A stretch of 64,000 nt of DNA from Prinia subflava (Eukaryota > Chordata > Aves > Passeriformes > Cisticolidae), in the NCBI RefSeq assembly GCF_021018805.1, contig NC_086247.1:119509094-119573093 (forward strand), read 5' to 3'. This document shows, in pieces, positions 61,019 to 64,000 of the stretch. Made by a program: the position numbers and the translations under genes. The notes beneath the pieces were generated by a model. It had not been told where the DNA came from. It did no database searches and saw nothing but the letters and a program-made list of their open reading frames with translations. Each line of letters opens with the position of its first letter. The first letter of the stretch is position 1.

Positions 61019-64000
61019 TTTATGAAAGCAAAGTTTTTATAGCTTTGGGATTACAGATTTCTTCCTATTTATATTAACTTTAAAACAATAAGTCCACCCT
61101 ACCAAATAAACCTAAAAGACATGACATTAAATAGGCTTGAAAAACTGTGCCATGATTTTAGGGGCATGACTGCAAAAATTACCCATTCTTAAGATTTCTA
61201 AGCAAAATTTGTTTTGCAGTCTGGCTCACTTGGCTCCTTGCTTACATAGATGTAACCAGAGTTTTCCACCATTCTGTCCTCAAAAAGTCACAGAGAAGAT
61301 CTGAGATTCACATCTAAGTCAACAAACAATGCCACAAACAACAAAATGGAAGTGTCAGGTCCTTTTTTATTTGAAGAAGAAAAAGGGGAAAGTAGGGGTA
61401 AAGGGGAAAAGGAAGACATTCCTCAATGTTTATGTATGACCTCAAGAAACACACCAACTTTTCCTGGGGGTTTTCTCATCAGCTGGGTACCTGTTTGGCT
61501 GCTGACTTCAGGGCAGTTTGGATCATCCCCCAGAGCATAAATTATGGTGCTGGTATTAGCTGATAACCTCTCAGCTGACAGGGCCTCTTGCACCCTGCAT
61601 TAAAAAAAACCCTAAGGATGAACATACTCCCAGAAAATACATTGCTGAAGTCCAGGTTAAAGTACCTTGAAACTATCCTTCCTTTATCTGTTGATGCGTT
61701 TTTGTTCTCTTTTGAACAAAGACAAAAAAAATATAAAGTTACTCAGTAATAAGGATGATTGGGAAAAGTTTTTGCCAAGTTATTTTGCAGGGAAAGCCGT
61801 GTGGGTTGATTGCTGTCACACTGGAGGGAGATGAAGAGGCAGCATGTAAATGTAATAAGAAGAAAGGTTTAAAACACAGCCTGAGCAGAACTGGCATGTG
61901 GCCCTGAGAAAAAACATGCTCTTGGGTTGGGATGCTGAGTACAGGGGTCTGGGGCTGCAGAAGGGAAGACATCCTTGGTCCTTTGATTGCTCCCCATGCT
62001 CATGCAAAAAGGACCTAATTTCCTGCAATAAATACATACACTTCAAAATATTCCTGATCCCTTCAACAAGTCTTTTTCTAATTCTGAACTACAGCACAGC
62101 CTCCCTGGTTTTGCTTGGCAACTCATGGCAAAGCAGAAATAAATCCTGAATGTCAGTACATTTTTTTTAATAATATAACCTTTAAATGAGTTTTTCCTAT
62201 GATTTAAGAAAACAGTTTCAAAATGCATATGGGACAACATGTATCTGTTAATCTCCTTTGTTCATTTGCAGGCACGTAATCTTGTTAGAAAAATAGCCTC
62301 ACAGGAGAAAGCATAGTTTATTCTTCAATAAATGGCTCTTAACTAAGATTTACAGTACAGACAGATTACAAGTTTACTTTCTCCACAGAATGAAACAAAG
62401 AATGGAGCCCTTCTAAACAAAATAGTCAAACAATTCAAGAACATAAAGAATGAAAAGTCTCTCTTCTTGGCTAGACAGTTTTGATACCTTAATGATTGTA
62501 ACATTTTAACAGCTGTGGGAAAACTGACATTAAAAAAATACTCAGCCCAGATACATGGCCTGTCTACAACATCTCTGAGCTCTTATATTTTATTAGCAAT
62601 TTGGATTCATTACTGTTTTAAGGAGGAAGGAAGGGAGGTAGATGTTTCTGAGAGCTGTTTCTCTAAATGTATTAACCAGAGATTTCCAAGCACGATTTAA
62701 TATAACACAGCTCAACCCTCAAAAACTGGCAAAGGGGTGAGATGTCACCATTTATCCCTTCATTGAAATTCATGCTCTAACACAGGAGGTCAAAGCAGGT
62801 ATTCGAGCAATCTTCCTTATGAAAATGAGATAACCTTTCATCCCAAAGCCTGCTCTGATCTTGCTCCCCCCTCCCTTCTAGCTTGATGCCAGGCAGCAGC
62901 TCAGGGGTACCACACTGTCACCTTCCTTTTGAATTTATGATGCTCTGAAGGAGTGCTGTAGTATTTAATAGCCTGAGATCACAGGCTCTCCTGACACAAT
63001 ACTTAAACAGGTTCTGCCTTTCTTTGAGTGTGCTCATTATTTGCACATGGTCTATGACATCCAGGAAGAATATGTTAACACACAAGTCCTCTCTTCTCCC
63101 ACTATTTGCTCTTCCATTATATTTATCCCCTTTATCCAAAAGATTCTCGACTATGCTGTCAATTTTGGAAAAAAAGAAAAAAGAAAAAAAAAAAAAAAAG
63201 ACGACAATTTGGGAGACCCTGTTCACTAATTTTTCAGGAATCCTAAAGTGCCCTTTAAGCTTTAAAACAATCTGAAGCTCAAAAATGACATGTTCTGATG
63301 CTCAACAGCCACCTCCTGATTATACCATTAGAAATCCCTCAAAGTCTGTGTTCAGACTTCATCAGTCTCAACTAGTCATACCTCAGGGTGGAGAAATGGA
63401 CATGATGAGTGTTCAGAAGTATTGCACAGGGAGACACTGAGAGAATGTCTTGTGGTAAGAGAGTTTTAGGAGAGTAATTCGGCTTAATTACAGACATATT
63501 GAAGCTGTGCTTTTGGAAGTGATATCACTAAGGTAGTTAACAGTCTGAAGCACAAAATGCACTTCTTTTTCCATTGTAGACGCTGAGATCCCAATTTTGT
63601 TACACTCTAAAGGGCATGTTTTATTTTTTAACACCTAGATTTCTCTCCTCATTAGAATAAGACTAAACAGCAAAATGTTATTTTATAATTTCAATGTATT
63701 ATAAATTCACTTTTTCCCTAGAAGGAAGGCCATTGATTATTCTTTTAAGTAAGCCAGACAGCTAACACAGAAAAATACTCTCCTTTTAATAAGAGTTTAC
63801 ATTCAAACCACAGGTACCATATCCTCTTGTGCTGATCACAAAGCTCTTCAGGGAAGACCACAGCTCTGGGTCAAGCATCATTGATGAAGCCCTGGGTGGG
63901 ACAGTCCTTAAAACATCAAACAGCCTTAGGAGATAGTCCACCTCCAAAGGAACATCTTCTTAGGCCCATGTATTTGTTAACAAACTCACTTATTTTTCAG

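Larger units (their letters stand above)
48291..64000. other. Upstream flank / long-isoform CREB5 intron, no exon seen
   Basis: This DNA is upstream of the short-isoform promoter. Long CREB5 transcripts splice from farther upstream exons into exon 2, so it should be intronic for them. I found no match to the zinc-finger segment or to the exon ending RQIG. It holds a 23-bp tandem duplication, a 5S-derived SINE and a CR1 tail, listed separately, plus A-rich runs such as 63171-63199. All open frames are at most ~105 codons in the right half and unrecognised. Confidence 0.7.

Noticed and set aside
18950..64000. Zinc-finger exons of the long CREB5 isoform
   Set aside because: I searched by eye for the C2H2 segment and the exon ending RQIG on the minus strand and found neither; small exons could be missed.
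1..64000. Endogenous retrovirus, DNA transposon or tRNA genes
   Set aside because: No paired long terminal repeats, retroviral or transposase coding remnants, or cloverleaf-forming tRNA sequence were recognised.

Overview
The window is intronic and regulatory DNA from a vertebrate nuclear genome, most likely a bird. It is AT-rich and gene-sparse with few interspersed repeats. It does carry a CR1-type LINE tail and a 5S rRNA-headed SINE, a combination typical of sauropsids.

The only gene supported by sequence is CREB5 (CRE-BPa, a bZIP factor of the ATF2/ATF7/CREB5 group), on the minus strand. Three short coding exons are visible and join in frame across consensus splice sites: exon 1 at 47600-47554, encoding MFCTSAGNSGSVMSM plus two bases of the next codon; exon 2 at 18949-18823; and exon 3 at 16793-16683. 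Exon 1 matches the first exon of the short CREB5 isoform, which lacks the N-terminal C2H2 zinc finger and transactivation region. The window therefore contains an internal alternative promoter. The His-rich region and bZIP domain follow exon 3 and must lie beyond position 1. The zinc-finger exons of the long isoform were not found and should lie beyond 64000.

Layout: 1-16682 is part of the intron after exon 3. It holds a 144-bp and a 50-bp tandem duplication and a ~340-bp polypyrimidine tract built on CCTTT. 16794-18822 is the ~2-kb intron between exons 2 and 3. 18950-47553 is a 28.6-kb intron with a 70-bp minisatellite, a TATAGA hexamer array and an old interspersed repeat. 47601-48290 is the 5' leader, promoter and CpG island of the short transcript, with AP-1/CRE-like sites, a TATA-like box, a CCAAT box and two tiny overlapping uORFs. 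48291-64000 shows no exon; for the long isoform it is intron. It contains the 5S-derived SINE and the CR1 tail.

The other open reading frames look like chance or repeat-driven frames. I found no convincing novel biological system. The best leads are the internal promoter with its bZIP-type sites and uORFs, the symmetric exon 3 with a weak donor, the long purine tract in the CREB5 transcript, and the minisatellite whose units each carry two palindromes.
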